Shown here: positions 23,779 through 33,367 of the stretch, one piece after another
How positions within the stretch are numbered: the first letter of the stretch is position 1
Layout: every line of letters starts with the position of its first letter
NCBI RefSeq assembly: GCF_004115925.1
Contig: NZ_SDDX01000008.1
Span: 186,001 to 250,000, forward strand
DNA from: Lelliottia nimipressuralis
GTDB taxonomy: Bacteria > Pseudomonadota > Gammaproteobacteria > Enterobacterales > Enterobacteriaceae
Length of the DNA stretch: 64,000 nucleotides
Direction: 5' to 3'
Position numbers and translations under genes: made by a program
The notes under the pieces: model-generated
The model's input: only the letters and a program-made list of their open reading frames with translations
What the model was told of the DNA's origin: nothing
Database searches by the model: none

Positions 23779-24104
23779 GCCTGGCCGCCGGAAAACAGCG
23801 TGTCCAGGCGTTGCAGTTCAATCAGCACGACATCGCGCGCCGGGTGCTGCGCATCAAGCGCCATTTCATAATAGGGGCAGATGGCAAAATCGTGGGGCAG
23901 CGGATGGCCGCCATCCAGCAGCGCGTGCAGGCGCGGGATAAGCACCCACTGCAGCCACTCAAACGGCTCAAGGGTGTCCAGACAGAATGGCTGGGTACTG
24001 GCGAAGGCCTCTTGCTGCGGCGCCGTTTCCTGCCACAGCTGATGGAGGCGCATCAGAGCTTCGATAGCGTGCAACTGCGCACGAACGCTGTCGTTATGCG
24101 TCAT
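23775..24104 (-). CDS. yqcC: YqcC family protein
   Basis: A 109-aa conserved small protein of unknown biochemical role. The reading frame is open 87 codons further upstream, but that part runs straight through the csrB RNA gene. The ATG at 24104 (MTHNDSVRAQLHAIEALMR) aligns with E. coli YqcC (109 aa). The conserved core is TLEPFEWLQWVLIPRLHALL, followed by YYEMALDA. It is the first gene of yqcC-truC-yqcA. Synteny with csrB upstream is as in E. coli. Confidence 0.93.
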   Translation of the reverse strand: MTHNDSVRAQLHAIEALMRLHQLWQETAPQQEAFASTQPFCLDTLEPFEWLQWVLIPRLHALLDGGHPLPHDFAICPYYEMALDAQHPARDVVLIELQRLDTLFSGGQA

Positions 24105-24162
24105 AAAAACCTCAACTGAAAAACTGAACGGCGCGCAGCATAGCATTCCGGGGCGCAGAAAT

Positions 24163-24523
24163 AAAAAAAGGGAGCACTGTATAAACAGTGCTCCCGGTTC
24201 GTTTCGCAGCATTCCTGCTACAATTTGTGCTCCCTGCTCGTCCGTGACAACTTTTCCAGTGGCCGTGAGGCCTGATCGTCCGTAACCGCGCATCCTGCTC
24301 ACATCATCCTGATATGAATGTTTCATCCTGAAACGTCCTGGCCTTCCTGACCCACCGGGCATCATGTCCGGTTCTCATTCTCCGTCCTGGAGGTGTCCCT
24401 TACGCATCCTGCGTGATCCTTTTGCTTCAATCCTGAAGCCTTCCTGCCGCGCCATCCTGACGTGTCCTGTGTGAGTAACGTCATCATCCTGATGTTCGTT
24501 TCTCGTGTCGTCATCCTGTCGAC
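24163..24523 (-). ncRNA. csrB: CsrB regulatory RNA
   Basis: CsrB sequesters the translational regulator CsrA. On the minus strand the region begins GTCGACAGGATG, as E. coli CsrB does after its start site, and ends in a strong terminator (GGGAGCACTG paired with CAGTGCTCCC, then a U-run, complement of 24163-24169). Between them I count 14 CAGGA motifs, many in hairpin loops such as TTCAGGATGAA, the binding sites for CsrA. The predicted length of about 361 nt is near the E. coli size. Position between syd and yqcC is the E. coli locus. The 5' end is inferred from the E. coli RNA. Frames crossing it are not genes. Confidence 0.97.
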
Positions 24524-24697
24524 GGGATATAGAATCCCCTATTACGCTTCGTCTTACAACCCACCTAATCAGGCTTACCGTTATCACTGTTGCGATGACA
24601 ACGCGGCATTTACAATCTAACCATATGAAATAAATCGTTATTAAATGAATAACTGATTACGTCATGCGGTTATATGACGGCGATCTCTCACAAGCCT

Positions 24698-24715
24698 TGT
24701 AAGAGATCTCTCACA
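24698..24715. promoter_or_regulatory. UvrY-type palindrome upstream of csrB
   Basis: TGTAAGAGATCTCTCACA is an 18-bp near-perfect inverted repeat centred about 184 bp upstream of the inferred csrB start. It closely matches the site to which UvrY binds upstream of E. coli csrB. A related half site, GATCTCTCACA, lies at 24682-24692. It is also 20 bp past the syd stop. Confidence 0.8.
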
Positions 24716-24734
24716 AAGTCTGTAGGATAAAGGA

Positions 24735-25280
24735 TTACAAAACGGGGTCGAGCTGATTAAGGAATTCCGCAAGTGAGGGGGCGAGAACATCGCGTTTGCG
24801 GGTGCCGAGCGTCTCTTTGATCACTTCGCCATTCAGGTTAGCAACAGCGATCACATCCAGTTCGCTGTCGAGCGTCGCGATAAACAGCGTCGGTGCAAGC
24901 TTCAGGCGTTTTTGCGTCACCAGATGTCCTATCAAGTTCTCCTGAACTCGCTGGAAATCCTCTTCGCTCCAGGTCTGTAGCAGCGTCATCGTTTCATTGC
25001 CGAAACGTGCGCGCATATCCCCGGCAAACTGTGTGGTGTAAAACGCATGAACGGCTGGTTGTACCACAATGTCCATGGCGCGCTCAACCGCATTTACATT
25101 CTGCTGTTCCGTGAAGGGCTGTGGCTGCCAGATGATTTTATCGTCGAGCGTCGTAATAATGCACGGGGACGGCACGCCGTATAACTCTTCACTTTGCGGC
25201 CATGTGTCATGCTGTTGATGCCATGCATCGCAGTAGCGCGTCGTGAACGCCGTCAGGGCATTTGCAGTCTCAATATCCAC
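24735..25280 (-). CDS. syd: SecY-interacting protein Syd
   Basis: Syd is a peripheral cytoplasmic-face protein that binds SecY and is thought to check assembly of the translocon. The 181-aa protein matches E. coli Syd throughout: [59 protein letters not shown] and a C-terminal [12 protein letters not shown]. Acidic overall. It is divergent from queF with a 69-bp gap, and csrB lies downstream on the same strand. Confidence 0.95.
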   Translation of the reverse strand: MDIETANALTAFTTRYCDAWHQQHDTWPQSEELYGVPSPCIITTLDDKIIWQPQPFTEQQNVNAVERAMDIVVQPAVHAFYTTQFAGDMRARFGNETMTLLQTWSEEDFQRVQENLIGHLVTQKRLKLAPTLFIATLDSELDVIAVANLNGEVIKETLGTRKRDVLAPSLAEFLNQLDPVL

Positions 25281-25349
25281 CGATTTCTCTCTTCACGTAA
25301 GACAGGATAAACTTGTGCCTATAGTTTACCTGCAAAGTGACAATGAAAC

Positions 25350-26192
25350 ATGTCTTACGAAAATCATCAGGCGTTATCAGGCTTAACGCTGGGCAAAACC
25401 ACTGATTACCGCGATACCTACGACGCCACCCTGCTACAAGGCGTTCCACGCAGCCTGAATCGCGATCCGCTTGGCCTGTCCGCGGATGCACTGCCGTTTG
25501 TCGGCGGTGATATCTGGACGCTTTACGAACTCTCCTGGCTCAACGCGCGCGGTTTGCCGCAGGTCGCCGTGGGCCACGTTGAGCTGGATTACGCCAGCGT
25601 GAATCTGGTGGAGTCCAAAAGCTTTAAGCTCTATCTCAACAGCTTTAACCAGACACGTTTTGACTCCTGGGAAGAGGTGCAGCGCACGCTGGCGCGCGAT
25701 CTGAGTGCCTGCGCGCAGGGTGACGTGACCGTGGCGCTGTATCGTCTGAGTGAGCTTGAAGGTCAGCCAGTGGCGCATTTCCACGGCACCTGCATTGACG
25801 ATCAGGAAATCGAAATTGAGAGCTACGAATTCAGCACCGATTATCTGCAAGACGCGGCGGGCGAAAAAGTCGTTGAAGAGACGCTGGTCAGCCACCTGCT
25901 GAAATCCAACTGTCTGATCACCCACCAGCCTGACTGGGGCTCAGTGCAAATTCAGTATCGCGGCCCGAAAATTGACCGGGAAAAACTGCTGCGTTATCTG
26001 GTGTCGTTCCGCCATCACAACGAGTTTCACGAGCAGTGCGTCGAGCGCATCTTCAATGATATCCAGCGCTTCTGCCAGCCGGAGAAACTGAGCGTATACG
26101 CCCGTTACACCCGTCGCGGCGGGCTGGACATTAACCCGTGGCGCACCAATACCGACTTTGTTCCGGCCACCGGACGCCTGGTTCGTCAGTAA
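25350..26192 (+). CDS. queF: NADPH-dependent 7-cyano-7-deazaguanine reductase
   Basis: QueF reduces preQ0 to preQ1, the last free-base step of queuosine synthesis. The 280-aa protein is the two-domain bacterial form: the QueF signature [13 protein letters not shown] binds NADPH near residue 90, and the active Cys (about 188) is in [14 protein letters not shown] with the catalytic Asp 7 residues later. It stands alone, divergent from syd. Together with QueD and QueE near the left edge, only QueC and the tRNA-level enzymes of the pathway are absent from the window. Confidence 0.96.
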   Translation: MSYENHQALSGLTLGKTTDYRDTYDATLLQGVPRSLNRDPLGLSADALPFVGGDIWTLYELSWLNARGLPQVAVGHVELDYASVNLVESKSFKLYLNSFNQTRFDSWEEVQRTLARDLSACAQGDVTVALYRLSELEGQPVAHFHGTCIDDQEIEIESYEFSTDYLQDAAGEKVVEETLVSHLLKSNCLITHQPDWGSVQIQYRGPKIDREKLLRYLVSFRHHNEFHEQCVERIFNDIQRFCQPEKLSVYARYTRRGGLDINPWRTNTDFVPATGRLVRQ

Positions 26193-26301
26193 ATTTGTGA
26201 AATATGCGGGCTGTATTCCGCGTCTAAGGTTGTGAAACGTCATAAGCCAGGGCTATTGTAATCAGCAGGGAAAGAAGATCTTTATCCCGTAAGGAGCTCA
26301 C

Positions 26302-27666
26302 TTGATTACACATATTAGCCCGCTTGGCTCAATGGATATGTTGTCGCAGCTGGAAGTGGACATGCTTAAACGCACGGCCAGCAGTGACCTGTATCAACTG
26401 TTTCGCAACTGTTCACTTGCCGTTCTGAACTCCGGAAGTCTGACAGATAACAGTAAAGAGTTGCTGTCTCGCTTTGAAAGCTTTGATATCAACGTGTTGC
26501 GCCGCGAGCGTGGCGTGAAGCTTGAAGTGATAAATCCGCCGGAAGAGGCCTTTGTTGATGGGCGGATCATTCGCTCTCTGCAGGCCAACCTGTTCGCCGT
26601 GTTGCGCGACATCCTGTTTGTTAACGGACAAATTCACAATGCCGGGCGCTTCCAGCACCTTAATCTGGAAAGCTCGGCACACATGACCAACCTGGTCTTT
26701 TCCATTCTGCGTAATGCTCGCGCCCTGCACGTTGGCGAGGCACCTAACATGGTTGTCTGCTGGGGCGGCCACTCCATTAACGAAACTGAATACCTCTACG
26801 CACGCCGCGTAGGCACCCAGCTCGGCCTGCGCGAACTGAATATCTGCACCGGTTGTGGTCCTGGCGCGATGGAAGCGCCAATGAAAGGCGCAGCGGTCGG
26901 CCACGCGCAGCAGCGCTATAAAGAAGGCCGTTTCATTGGTATGACGGAGCCTTCCATTATCGCGGCCGAGCCACCGAACCCGCTGGTGAATGAGCTGATC
27001 ATCATGCCGGATATCGAAAAACGTCTCGAAGCCTTCGTGCGTATCGCACACGGGATCATTATCTTCCCGGGCGGTGTCGGAACGGCGGAAGAGCTGCTTT
27101 ATCTGCTGGGTATTCTGATGAATCCGGCGAATAAAAATCAGGTCTTGCCGCTTATCCTCACCGGGCCAAAAGAGAGCGCTGATTACTTCCGCGTGCTGGA
27201 CGAGTTTATCGTGCACACCCTGGGCGAAGCGGCGCGTAGCCACTACCGCATTATCATTGACGATGCAGCAGAAGTGGCGCGTCAGATGAAAAAGGCGATG
27301 CCGCTGGTCAAAGAGAACCGCCGTGATACGGGCGATGCGTACAGCTTTAACTGGTCGATTCGTATCGCGCCAGACCTTCAGAAGCCGTTCGAACCGTCCC
27401 ACGAGAATATGGCAAACCTGAAACTGTATCCGGATCAGCCCGTTGAAGTGCTGGCCGCGGATCTGCGTCGTGCGTTCTCCGGCATCGTGGCCGGTAACGT
27501 GAAAGAGGTAGGCATTCGCGCCATCGAAGAGTTCGGTCCGTACAAAATCCACGGCGACAGCCAGATGATGCGCCGCATGGACGATCTGCTGCAGGGCTTT
27601 GTCGCCCAGCACCGTATGAAGCTGCCCGGCTCGGCCTATATCCCCTGTTACGAGATTTGCGCCTGA
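26302..27666 (+). CDS. ppnN: Pyrimidine/purine nucleotide 5'-monophosphate nucleosidase
   Basis: PpnN splits nucleoside 5'-monophosphates into base and ribose 5-phosphate and is a (p)ppGpp target in E. coli. The 454-aa protein has an N-terminal domain (about 1-145), the central LOG/lysine-decarboxylase-like domain with [16 protein letters not shown], and a C-terminal domain ending YIPCYEIC. The start is TTG at 26302, preceded by AAGGAG at 5 nt; the E. coli gene is read from a TTG as well and gives the same [14 protein letters not shown]. No in-frame ATG earlier fits. A terminator follows. Confidence 0.95.
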   Translation: MITHISPLGSMDMLSQLEVDMLKRTASSDLYQLFRNCSLAVLNSGSLTDNSKELLSRFESFDINVLRRERGVKLEVINPPEEAFVDGRIIRSLQANLFAVLRDILFVNGQIHNAGRFQHLNLESSAHMTNLVFSILRNARALHVGEAPNMVVCWGGHSINETEYLYARRVGTQLGLRELNICTGCGPGAMEAPMKGAAVGHAQQRYKEGRFIGMTEPSIIAAEPPNPLVNELIIMPDIEKRLEAFVRIAHGIIIFPGGVGTAEELLYLLGILMNPANKNQVLPLILTGPKESADYFRVLDEFIVHTLGEAARSHYRIIIDDAAEVARQMKKAMPLVKENRRDTGDAYSFNWSIRIAPDLQKPFEPSHENMANLKLYPDQPVEVLAADLRRAFSGIVAGNVKEVGIRAIEEFGPYKIHGDSQMMRRMDDLLQGFVAQHRMKLPGSAYIPCYEICA

Positions 27667-27691
27667 CCGTCAGTTGCTTTCACTCAATTTA

Positions 27692-27715
27692 AGCCGGGCA
27701 CTGCCCGGCTTTTTC
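27692..27715 (+). terminator. Terminator after ppnN
   Basis: An 8-bp GC stem (AGCCGGGC/GCCCGGCT, 27692-27710, 3-nt loop) is followed by TTTTC. It is the expected end of the ppnN message. Confidence 0.88.
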
Positions 27716-27716
27716 A

Positions 27717-28175
27717 TTTCTTCTGATAAAACATAGGCATTACTTATCTTATTTACATTTCTGACTCGGACGCAAACGATTACCTTGATTTTCAAACCGT
27801 GATTTATCAGCCTTAATCCAAATTACCTGCAAGAAAAAACTAAAAATCGCCATCTTTACAGCGGAAGCCACGTATCTCGCTGTCCGATCTTTCACGCCGT
27901 ATGTCGTTAATGGTAGCCTTCGCGCCCGTAAATCCGCTTTGACGTTTTATTAACAGTTTTTTGGTCTAAATATGCCCACTTCAAAAGTGGATTATTGCAT
28001 TTGGGATCAGGATCACTGATACATTCATTACTTAAATGTATCTTTCCGCCCGCCAATAGTTACGGGCAAAAATTATAAAAAAACCGTCATTGAACGAATT
28101 TCATATTACCGTCGGGCCCTTTTTCATCGGAATTGACTAAAAAGCCTGACTAATTGCTTCCTCCAGGAGAAATAG
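27717..28175 (+). promoter_or_regulatory. sdaC upstream region with a CRP-like site
   Basis: This AT-rich stretch has no supportable gene. At 27999-28020 a 22-mer matches the CRP consensus well: TGGGATCAGGATCACT aligns with TGTGATCTAGATCACA at 12 of 16 core positions. Its centre is about 166 bp ahead of the sdaC ATG. CRP activation of sdaCB has been reported in E. coli as far as I recall; here it is a motif-based inference. AGGAG lies 6 nt before the sdaC start. Confidence 0.5.
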
Positions 28176-29465
28176 ATGGAAACCACTCAAACCAGCACCA
28201 TTGCTTCGACAGAATCCCGAAGTGGATGGCGCAAAACGGACACCATGTGGATGCTGGGCCTGTACGGTACAGCAATCGGCGCAGGTGTCCTGTTCCTGCC
28301 GATCAACGCAGGCGTTGGCGGTCTGATTCCGCTGATCATCATGGCTATCATTGCCTTCCCAATGACTTACTTTGCACACCGCGGCCTGACCCGTTTTGTG
28401 CTGTCCGGTAAAAACCCAGGCGAAGACATCACTGAAGTTGTTGAAGAGCACTTCGGCGTTGGCGCAGGTAAACTGATTACCCTGCTCTACTTCTTCGCGA
28501 TTTACCCAATTCTGCTGGTTTACAGCGTGGCGATTACCAACACCGTTGAAAGCTTCATGACGCACCAGTTGCACATGACGCCGCCACCGCGCGCTATTCT
28601 GTCTCTGATCCTGATCGTGGGTATGATGACCATCGTTCGTTTCGGCGAGCAGATGATCGTTAAAGCGATGAGCGTTCTGGTGTTCCCGTTCGTGATTGCC
28701 CTGATGGTGCTGGCTTTCTACCTGGTTCCACAGTGGAACGGTGCAGCGCTGGAAACCCTCTCCCTGAGCAGCGCATCGGCAACCGGTAACGGCCTGTTGA
28801 TGACTCTGTGGCTGGCGATTCCGGTGATGGTCTTCTCCTTCAACCACTCCCCGATCATCTCCTCTTTCGCTGTGGCGAAACGTGAAGAGTACGGTCAGGG
28901 CGCAGAGAAGAAGTGCTCCAGCATCCTGGCTCGCGCTCACATCATGATGGTTATTACCGTGATGTTCTTCGTGTTCAGCTGCGTACTGAGCCTCTCCCCG
29001 GCGGATCTGGCAGCAGCGAAAGCACAGAACATCTCGATTCTGTCTTACCTGGCTAACCACTTTAACGCACCGCTGATTGCCTGGATGGCGCCAATCATCG
29101 CGATTATCGCTATCACTAAATCCTTCCTCGGCCACTACCTTGGCGCACGTGAAGGCTTTAACGGTATGGTGATCAAATCCCTGCGCGGTAAAGGCAAAAG
29201 CATTGAAGTTAACAAACTGAACAAAATCACTGCACTGTTCATGCTGTTGACGACCTGGGCTGTGGCGACCATGAACCCGAGCATCCTCGGCATGATCGAA
29301 ACCCTGGGCGGTCCAATCATCGCGATGATTCTGTTCCTGATGCCGATGTACGCGATTCAGAAAGTCCCGGCAATGCGTAAATACAGCGGCCACATCAGCA
29401 ACGTCTTCGTTGTGATTATGGGTCTGATTGCCATCTCCGCGATTTTCTTCTCTCTGTTCAGCTAA
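28176..29465 (+). CDS. sdaC: L-serine/proton symporter
   Basis: An inner-membrane serine transporter of the hydroxy/aromatic amino acid permease family, 429 aa with about 11 membrane segments. It opens [20 protein letters not shown] and the first helix starts at [20 protein letters not shown], whose Gly-rich break fits substrate binding. The product is co-expressed with the serine deaminase SdaB, so uptake and degradation form one unit. The start is supported by AGGAG. Codon use is strongly biased, which suggests high expression. Confidence 0.96.
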   Translation: METTQTSTIASTESRSGWRKTDTMWMLGLYGTAIGAGVLFLPINAGVGGLIPLIIMAIIAFPMTYFAHRGLTRFVLSGKNPGEDITEVVEEHFGVGAGKLITLLYFFAIYPILLVYSVAITNTVESFMTHQLHMTPPPRAILSLILIVGMMTIVRFGEQMIVKAMSVLVFPFVIALMVLAFYLVPQWNGAALETLSLSSASATGNGLLMTLWLAIPVMVFSFNHSPIISSFAVAKREEYGQGAEKKCSSILARAHIMMVITVMFFVFSCVLSLSPADLAAAKAQNISILSYLANHFNAPLIAWMAPIIAIIAITKSFLGHYLGAREGFNGMVIKSLRGKGKSIEVNKLNKITALFMLLTTWAVATMNPSILGMIETLGGPIIAMILFLMPMYAIQKVPAMRKYSGHISNVFVVIMGLIAISAIFFSLFS

Positions 29466-29472
29466 TACCTCC

Positions 29473-29494
29473 TGCGCCGTCTTCGGACGGCGCA
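29473..29494 (+). other. UUCG hairpin between sdaC and sdaB
   Basis: A 9-bp stem (TGCGCCGTC/GACGGCGCA) is capped by a UUCG tetraloop in the 61-bp gap. No U-run follows, so it probably stabilises the sdaC end of the message or tunes the sdaC:sdaB ratio rather than ending transcription. Confidence 0.7.
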
Positions 29495-29526
29495 CTCCTC
29501 CTCTGACTGATAGCAAGGGACGCATC

Positions 29527-30894
29527 ATGATTAGCGTATTCGATATCTTCAAAATCGGTATTGGACCTTCCAGCTCTCATACTGTCGGGCCAATGAAAGC
29601 CGGTAAACAATTCACGGATGACTTGATTTCACGCGGCATTCTGCACGACGTCACACGCGTGGTTGTCGATGTTTACGGCTCCCTGTCTCTGACGGGTAAA
29701 GGCCACCATACTGACATCGCCATTATTATGGGCCTGGCGGGGAATCTGCCGGACACCGTTGATATTGACGCAATTCCTGGATTCATTCAGGACGTGAATA
29801 CTCATGGCCGCCTGCTGCTGGCAAACGGTGACCATGAAGTCGAGTTCCCGGTTGATAAGTGCATGAACTTCCATGCCGACAACCTCTCCCTGCACGAGAA
29901 CGGTATGCGTATTACCGCGCTGGCAGGCGAAAAGGCGATTTACAGCCAAACCTATTACTCCATCGGCGGCGGTTTTATCGTCGACGAAGACCACTTTGGT
30001 CAGGCCAGCAACTCTTCCGTTGAGGTACCTTACCCGTACAAAAATGCGGCGGATTTACAGCGTCATTGTCAGGAAAGCGGCTTGTCACTTTCTGGTCTGA
30101 TGATGAAAAATGAGCTGGCGTTGCACAGCAAAGAAGAGCTGGAACAGCACTTCAAAAACGTCTGGGATGTGATGCGCGGCGGTATCGAGCGCGGCATCAC
30201 CACCGAAGGCGTGCTGCCGGGCAAACTGCGCGTACCGCGTCGTGCTGCGGCGTTGCGCCGTATGTTAGTGAGCACCGACAAAACCACCACCGACCCGATG
30301 GCGGTCGTTGACTGGATCAACATGTTCGCGCTGGCGGTTAACGAAGAAAACGCCGCTGGCGGACGTGTGGTCACCGCACCGACTAACGGCGCGTGCGGTA
30401 TCGTTCCGGCGGTGCTGGCCTACTACGATAAGTTTATCCGTGAAGTGAACGCTAACTCGCTGGCGCGCTATCTGCTCGTCACCAGCGCGATTGGCTCACT
30501 GTATAAGATGAATGCCTCGATCTCTGGCGCTGAAGTGGGCTGCCAGGGCGAAGTCGGCGTGGCCTGTTCCATGGCGGCAGCGGGTCTGACGGAACTGCTG
30601 GGCGGTAGCCCAACGCAGGTCTGTATCGCGGCGGAAATCGGCATGGAGCACAACCTCGGACTCACCTGTGACCCGGTTGCTGGTCAGGTGCAGGTACCGT
30701 GCATTGAGCGTAACGCGATTGCCTCCGTTAAAGCGGTGAACGCCGCGCGTATGGCCTTGCGCCGTACCAGTGAGCCGCGCGTTTGCCTCGATAAGGTTAT
30801 CGAAACCATGTACGAGACCGGCAAAGATATGAATGCCAAATACCGCGAAACCTCTCGCGGCGGGCTGGCCATGAAAATCGTGACCTGCGATTAA
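29527..30894 (+). CDS. sdaB: L-serine dehydratase 2
   Basis: SdaB converts L-serine to pyruvate and ammonia with a 4Fe-4S cluster. The 455-aa protein starts MISVFDIFKIGIGPSSSHTV; the open frame extends 33 codons upstream into sdaC but the ATG at 29527 is the family start. The N-terminal beta domain spans about 1-150 and the catalytic alpha domain the rest. Cluster cysteines are in APTNGACGIVPAVL, AEVGCQGEVGVACSMAAAG and GLTCDPVAG. Second gene of sdaCB. Confidence 0.96.
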   Translation: MISVFDIFKIGIGPSSSHTVGPMKAGKQFTDDLISRGILHDVTRVVVDVYGSLSLTGKGHHTDIAIIMGLAGNLPDTVDIDAIPGFIQDVNTHGRLLLANGDHEVEFPVDKCMNFHADNLSLHENGMRITALAGEKAIYSQTYYSIGGGFIVDEDHFGQASNSSVEVPYPYKNAADLQRHCQESGLSLSGLMMKNELALHSKEELEQHFKNVWDVMRGGIERGITTEGVLPGKLRVPRRAAALRRMLVSTDKTTTDPMAVVDWINMFALAVNEENAAGGRVVTAPTNGACGIVPAVLAYYDKFIREVNANSLARYLLVTSAIGSLYKMNASISGAEVGCQGEVGVACSMAAAGLTELLGGSPTQVCIAAEIGMEHNLGLTCDPVAGQVQVPCIERNAIASVKAVNAARMALRRTSEPRVCLDKVIETMYETGKDMNAKYRETSRGGLAMKIVTCD

Positions 30895-30900
30895 AATTGT

Positions 30901-30922
30901 GCGCCTCGCTTTTGCGAGGCGC
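30901..30922 (+). terminator. Hairpin after sdaB
   Basis: A 9-bp perfect stem, GCGCCTCGC and GCGAGGCGC around TTTT, starts 7 bp after the sdaB stop. Only a weak U-run (CTTCCC) follows, so termination may be partial. Confidence 0.65.
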
Positions 30923-31002
30923 CTTCCCAATTCCCACGCCTCTCGTAGTTTCATCCTGCTGACAGTGTTACCCTTTATTCATTAACAGAAGGGAGATTAT
31001 CT

Positions 31003-31758
31003 GTGGCTGTTCATTTGCTTATTGTCGACGCGCTCAACCTGATTCGCCGTATTCATGCGGTGCAAGGCACACCCTGCAAGGACACTTGCCTGCATGCGCT
31101 GGAGCAGCTTATTCGCCACAGCCAGCCCACTCACGCAGTGGCCGTTTTCGACGACGAAGCGCGTAACACAGGCTGGCGGCACCAGCGTTTACCGGATTAC
31201 AAAGCCGGACGCGCACCGATGCCCGATGATCTCCACGCCGAAATGCCCGCCATTCGTGCCGCCTTTGAAACGCGCGGCGTGCCGTGCTGGGGCGCGCATG
31301 GCAACGAAGCCGACGATTTGGCCGCGACGCTGGCAATAAAAGTTGCGGGCGCCGGGCATCAGGCCACCATCGTCTCCACCGACAAAGGCTACTGCCAGCT
31401 ACTCTCACCGACCATTCGTATTCGCGACTACTTTCAAAAGCGCTGGCTCGACGCCCCTTTTATCGCCAGTGAATTTGGCGTCTCGCCGCAACAGCTCCCT
31501 GACTACTGGGGGCTTGCCGGGATCAGCAGCTCAAAAGTGCCGGGCGTGGCCGGGATTGGCCCTAAAAGTGCAGCGCAGCTGTTAACGGATTTTCAGGATC
31601 TGGAGGGGATTTACGCCCATCTGGAGAATATTCCCGAGAAGTGGCGCAAGAAGCTGGAAGCGCATAAAGAGATGGCATTTATCTGCCGGGATGTGGCGCG
31701 GTTACAGACGGATTTGCAGTTAGACGGGAATTTGCAGCAGTTGCGGCTGGAGCGGTAG
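31003..31758 (+). CDS. xni: Flap endonuclease Xni
   Basis: Xni (formerly ExoIX) is a structure-specific 5' flap endonuclease related to the 5' nuclease domain of DNA polymerase I. The 251-aa protein has [14 protein letters not shown] at the N-terminus, [12 protein letters not shown] and [12 protein letters not shown] for the acidic metal site, and the helix-hairpin-helix motif [16 protein letters not shown]. The start is GTG at 31003 with GGGAG 8 nt ahead, giving [10 protein letters not shown]. In E. coli the fucose operon follows; here it is missing and rlmM comes next. Confidence 0.95.
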   Translation: MAVHLLIVDALNLIRRIHAVQGTPCKDTCLHALEQLIRHSQPTHAVAVFDDEARNTGWRHQRLPDYKAGRAPMPDDLHAEMPAIRAAFETRGVPCWGAHGNEADDLAATLAIKVAGAGHQATIVSTDKGYCQLLSPTIRIRDYFQKRWLDAPFIASEFGVSPQQLPDYWGLAGISSSKVPGVAGIGPKSAAQLLTDFQDLEGIYAHLENIPEKWRKKLEAHKEMAFICRDVARLQTDLQLDGNLQQLRLER

Positions 31759-31792
31759 GTTCAGGGCAGAAAGTTGCCGGAGGACCTGGAGT

Positions 31793-31822
31793 GTGCCCGG
31801 TAAGCATAGCGCTACCGGGCAC
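31793..31822. repeat. REP-like palindrome between xni and rlmM
   Basis: GTGCCCGGTA (31793-31802) and TACCGGGCAC (31813-31822) pair over 10 bp with a 10-nt loop containing AGCATAGCG. The sequence resembles Enterobacter-type REP units and sits between two converging genes, at the place where E. coli carries the fuc operon. Confidence 0.7.
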
Positions 31823-31833
31823 ATAGACAGGCG

Positions 31834-32934
31834 TTATCGCTCGTCGCGACGTCCACCCACGGCAGCCCACCAGCGACGGACGTGTACCGTCACTTCTTCA
31901 CGGTCGTGATAAAGCTGACGCGCCTGGATTTCAGCATTGATCCCCTGGGCATTCAGCTGTTCCTGGATATACGCCAGATTCTGGGAGACCTCTTCATAGC
32001 GCTTTTTCATCGGCAGCTTAAGGTTGAAGATCGTCTCGCGGCACCAGCCGTTCACCAGCCAGGTTGCCATCAGCGCGGCCACTTTCGCCGGTTTCTCCAC
32101 CATATCGCACACCATCCAGGTGATGTTGTTACGGGTCGGGCGATAGCGGAAACCATCTTCACGCAGCCAGGTCACCTGCCCGGTATCCATCAGGCTTTGC
32201 GCCATAGGGCCGTTATCGACAGACGAAACCCACATGTTGCGTTTGACCAGCTGATAGGTCCAGCCGCCAGGGCAAGCTCCCAGATCCACGGCATACATCC
32301 CGTTCGCCAGGCGCTCATCCCACTCATCGGCAGGAATAAAGACGTGGAACGCCTCTTCCAGTTTGAGCGTAGAACGGCTTGGCGCATCGGACGGGAATTT
32401 AAGACGCGGGATACCCATATAAAACGGCGAGTTGTTCGTCGTGTAGGAGTAACCGGTATAACAACAGCCCGGCGCAATAAAGAAGACATGCACCACCGGA
32501 CGTTTTGGCGTCTCGTAGTTTGTCAGCACGCCCACCTCACGCAGCGCAGCGCGCAGCGGAACGGTGAACTTGCGGCAAAACTTCATCAGCTCTTTGCTTT
32601 CGTTGGTGTCAGCCACTTCAACACGCAGATCGCCGCCCTTCTCTACCACGCCCTGCAGCATGCCGGAGATAGGGGAAATACGATCTTCTGGCGGCAAATC
32701 GGTCAGCAGTTCGCCCGCGGCAAACATCTGACGGGCAAAAATCAACGAGCTGAACGGTAACTTGCTAACGATCTTATCCGCATCGTCAGGCTGATAGCAT
32801 TCGAACACCACATAGCCCGAGTGCTCTTTGACGCGGGCAAAGCCGAAGACTTCCAGACGTGACGCTTTGTCAGTAATTTCCGCGGCGCACTCTTTCTCAA
32901 ACCCCGGGCGACAATATAAAACAACCTTACTCAT
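31834..32934 (-). CDS. rlmM: 23S rRNA (cytidine-2498-2'-O)-methyltransferase
   Basis: RlmM methylates the ribose of C2498 in 23S rRNA. The 366-aa protein has an N-terminal THUMP-like part (about 1-165) and a C-terminal Rossmann methyltransferase with the SAM loop [17 protein letters not shown] and the catalytic KDKE-type residues (one Lys in [13 protein letters not shown]). I chose the ATG at 32934 ([15 protein letters not shown]), which fits the E. coli protein; the slightly longer frame would need TTG. It overlaps the end of ygdD by 8 bp and is translated after it. Confidence 0.95.
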   Translation of the reverse strand: MSKVVLYCRPGFEKECAAEITDKASRLEVFGFARVKEHSGYVVFECYQPDDADKIVSKLPFSSLIFARQMFAAGELLTDLPPEDRISPISGMLQGVVEKGGDLRVEVADTNESKELMKFCRKFTVPLRAALREVGVLTNYETPKRPVVHVFFIAPGCCYTGYSYTTNNSPFYMGIPRLKFPSDAPSRSTLKLEEAFHVFIPADEWDERLANGMYAVDLGACPGGWTYQLVKRNMWVSSVDNGPMAQSLMDTGQVTWLREDGFRYRPTRNNITWMVCDMVEKPAKVAALMATWLVNGWCRETIFNLKLPMKKRYEEVSQNLAYIQEQLNAQGINAEIQARQLYHDREEVTVHVRRWWAAVGGRRDER

Positions 32935-33322
32935 GAACAACGCCCCTGCGTTTCAGACGGATAGCTCCGATAAACATCAATACCCACCCAGCGAGGAAAC
33001 TGACGCCGCCGACGGGTGTAACAAACGCCCAAAGGCGCAAATGTGAAAGTGCGAGGCAGTACAAACTGCCGCTGAACAGAACGGTCCCCAGTGCGAGGAA
33101 TACGCTGCTCCAGTAGAACCAAATGCTAATGCGACGCTGCATTGCCACCGCCAGCCCAAAAATAGCCAGCGTGTGAAATGCCTGATACTCAAGGCCGGTT
33201 TGAATCCAGCCCATTTCGACGACCCCTAAGGTCTTGCTCAACACATGCGCGCCGAACGCGCCCAGTGCGACAAAAATAAAGCCACTCACCGCGGCAAAAA
33301 TCAGCATGAAACGGCTGGTCAT
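32927..33322 (-). CDS. ygdD: DUF423 family inner-membrane protein YgdD
   Basis: A 131-aa membrane protein with four hydrophobic segments. [20 protein letters not shown] at the N-terminus is the DUF423 signature, followed by [15 protein letters not shown]. Its role is unknown. It is in a unit with rlmM (overlapping reading frames) and lies 45 bp from gcvA on the same strand, the same order as E. coli. Confidence 0.93.
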   Translation of the reverse strand: MTSRFMLIFAAVSGFIFVALGAFGAHVLSKTLGVVEMGWIQTGLEYQAFHTLAIFGLAVAMQRRISIWFYWSSVFLALGTVLFSGSLYCLALSHLRLWAFVTPVGGVSFLAGWVLMFIGAIRLKRRGVVHE

Positions 33323-33367
33323 GTTTCTGTCCTAAAGTTATGCGTGCCCGGCACACAAAAGAGATGA

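Noticed and set aside
24105-24365. Upstream extension of yqcC and a 70-codon frame at 24375-24587
   Set aside because: Both are made of csrB RNA repeats (CAGGATG units translated by chance). The E. coli-length start at 24104 explains yqcC, and the RNA gene explains the rest.
24163-24523. CRISPR-like short repeats
   Set aside because: The repeated CAGGATG units are irregularly spaced, lie in small hairpins and end in a terminator. This is CsrB, not a CRISPR array, and no cas gene is present.
26413-27612. 399-codon open frame on the minus strand
   Set aside because: Antisense to ppnN over its whole length; no ribosome site or homology. A codon-bias shadow.
28137-29552. 471-codon open frame on the minus strand
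   Set aside because: It is exactly antisense to sdaC. Its translation is rich in His, Gln and Arg with no family likeness, as expected from the biased codons of a highly expressed gene.
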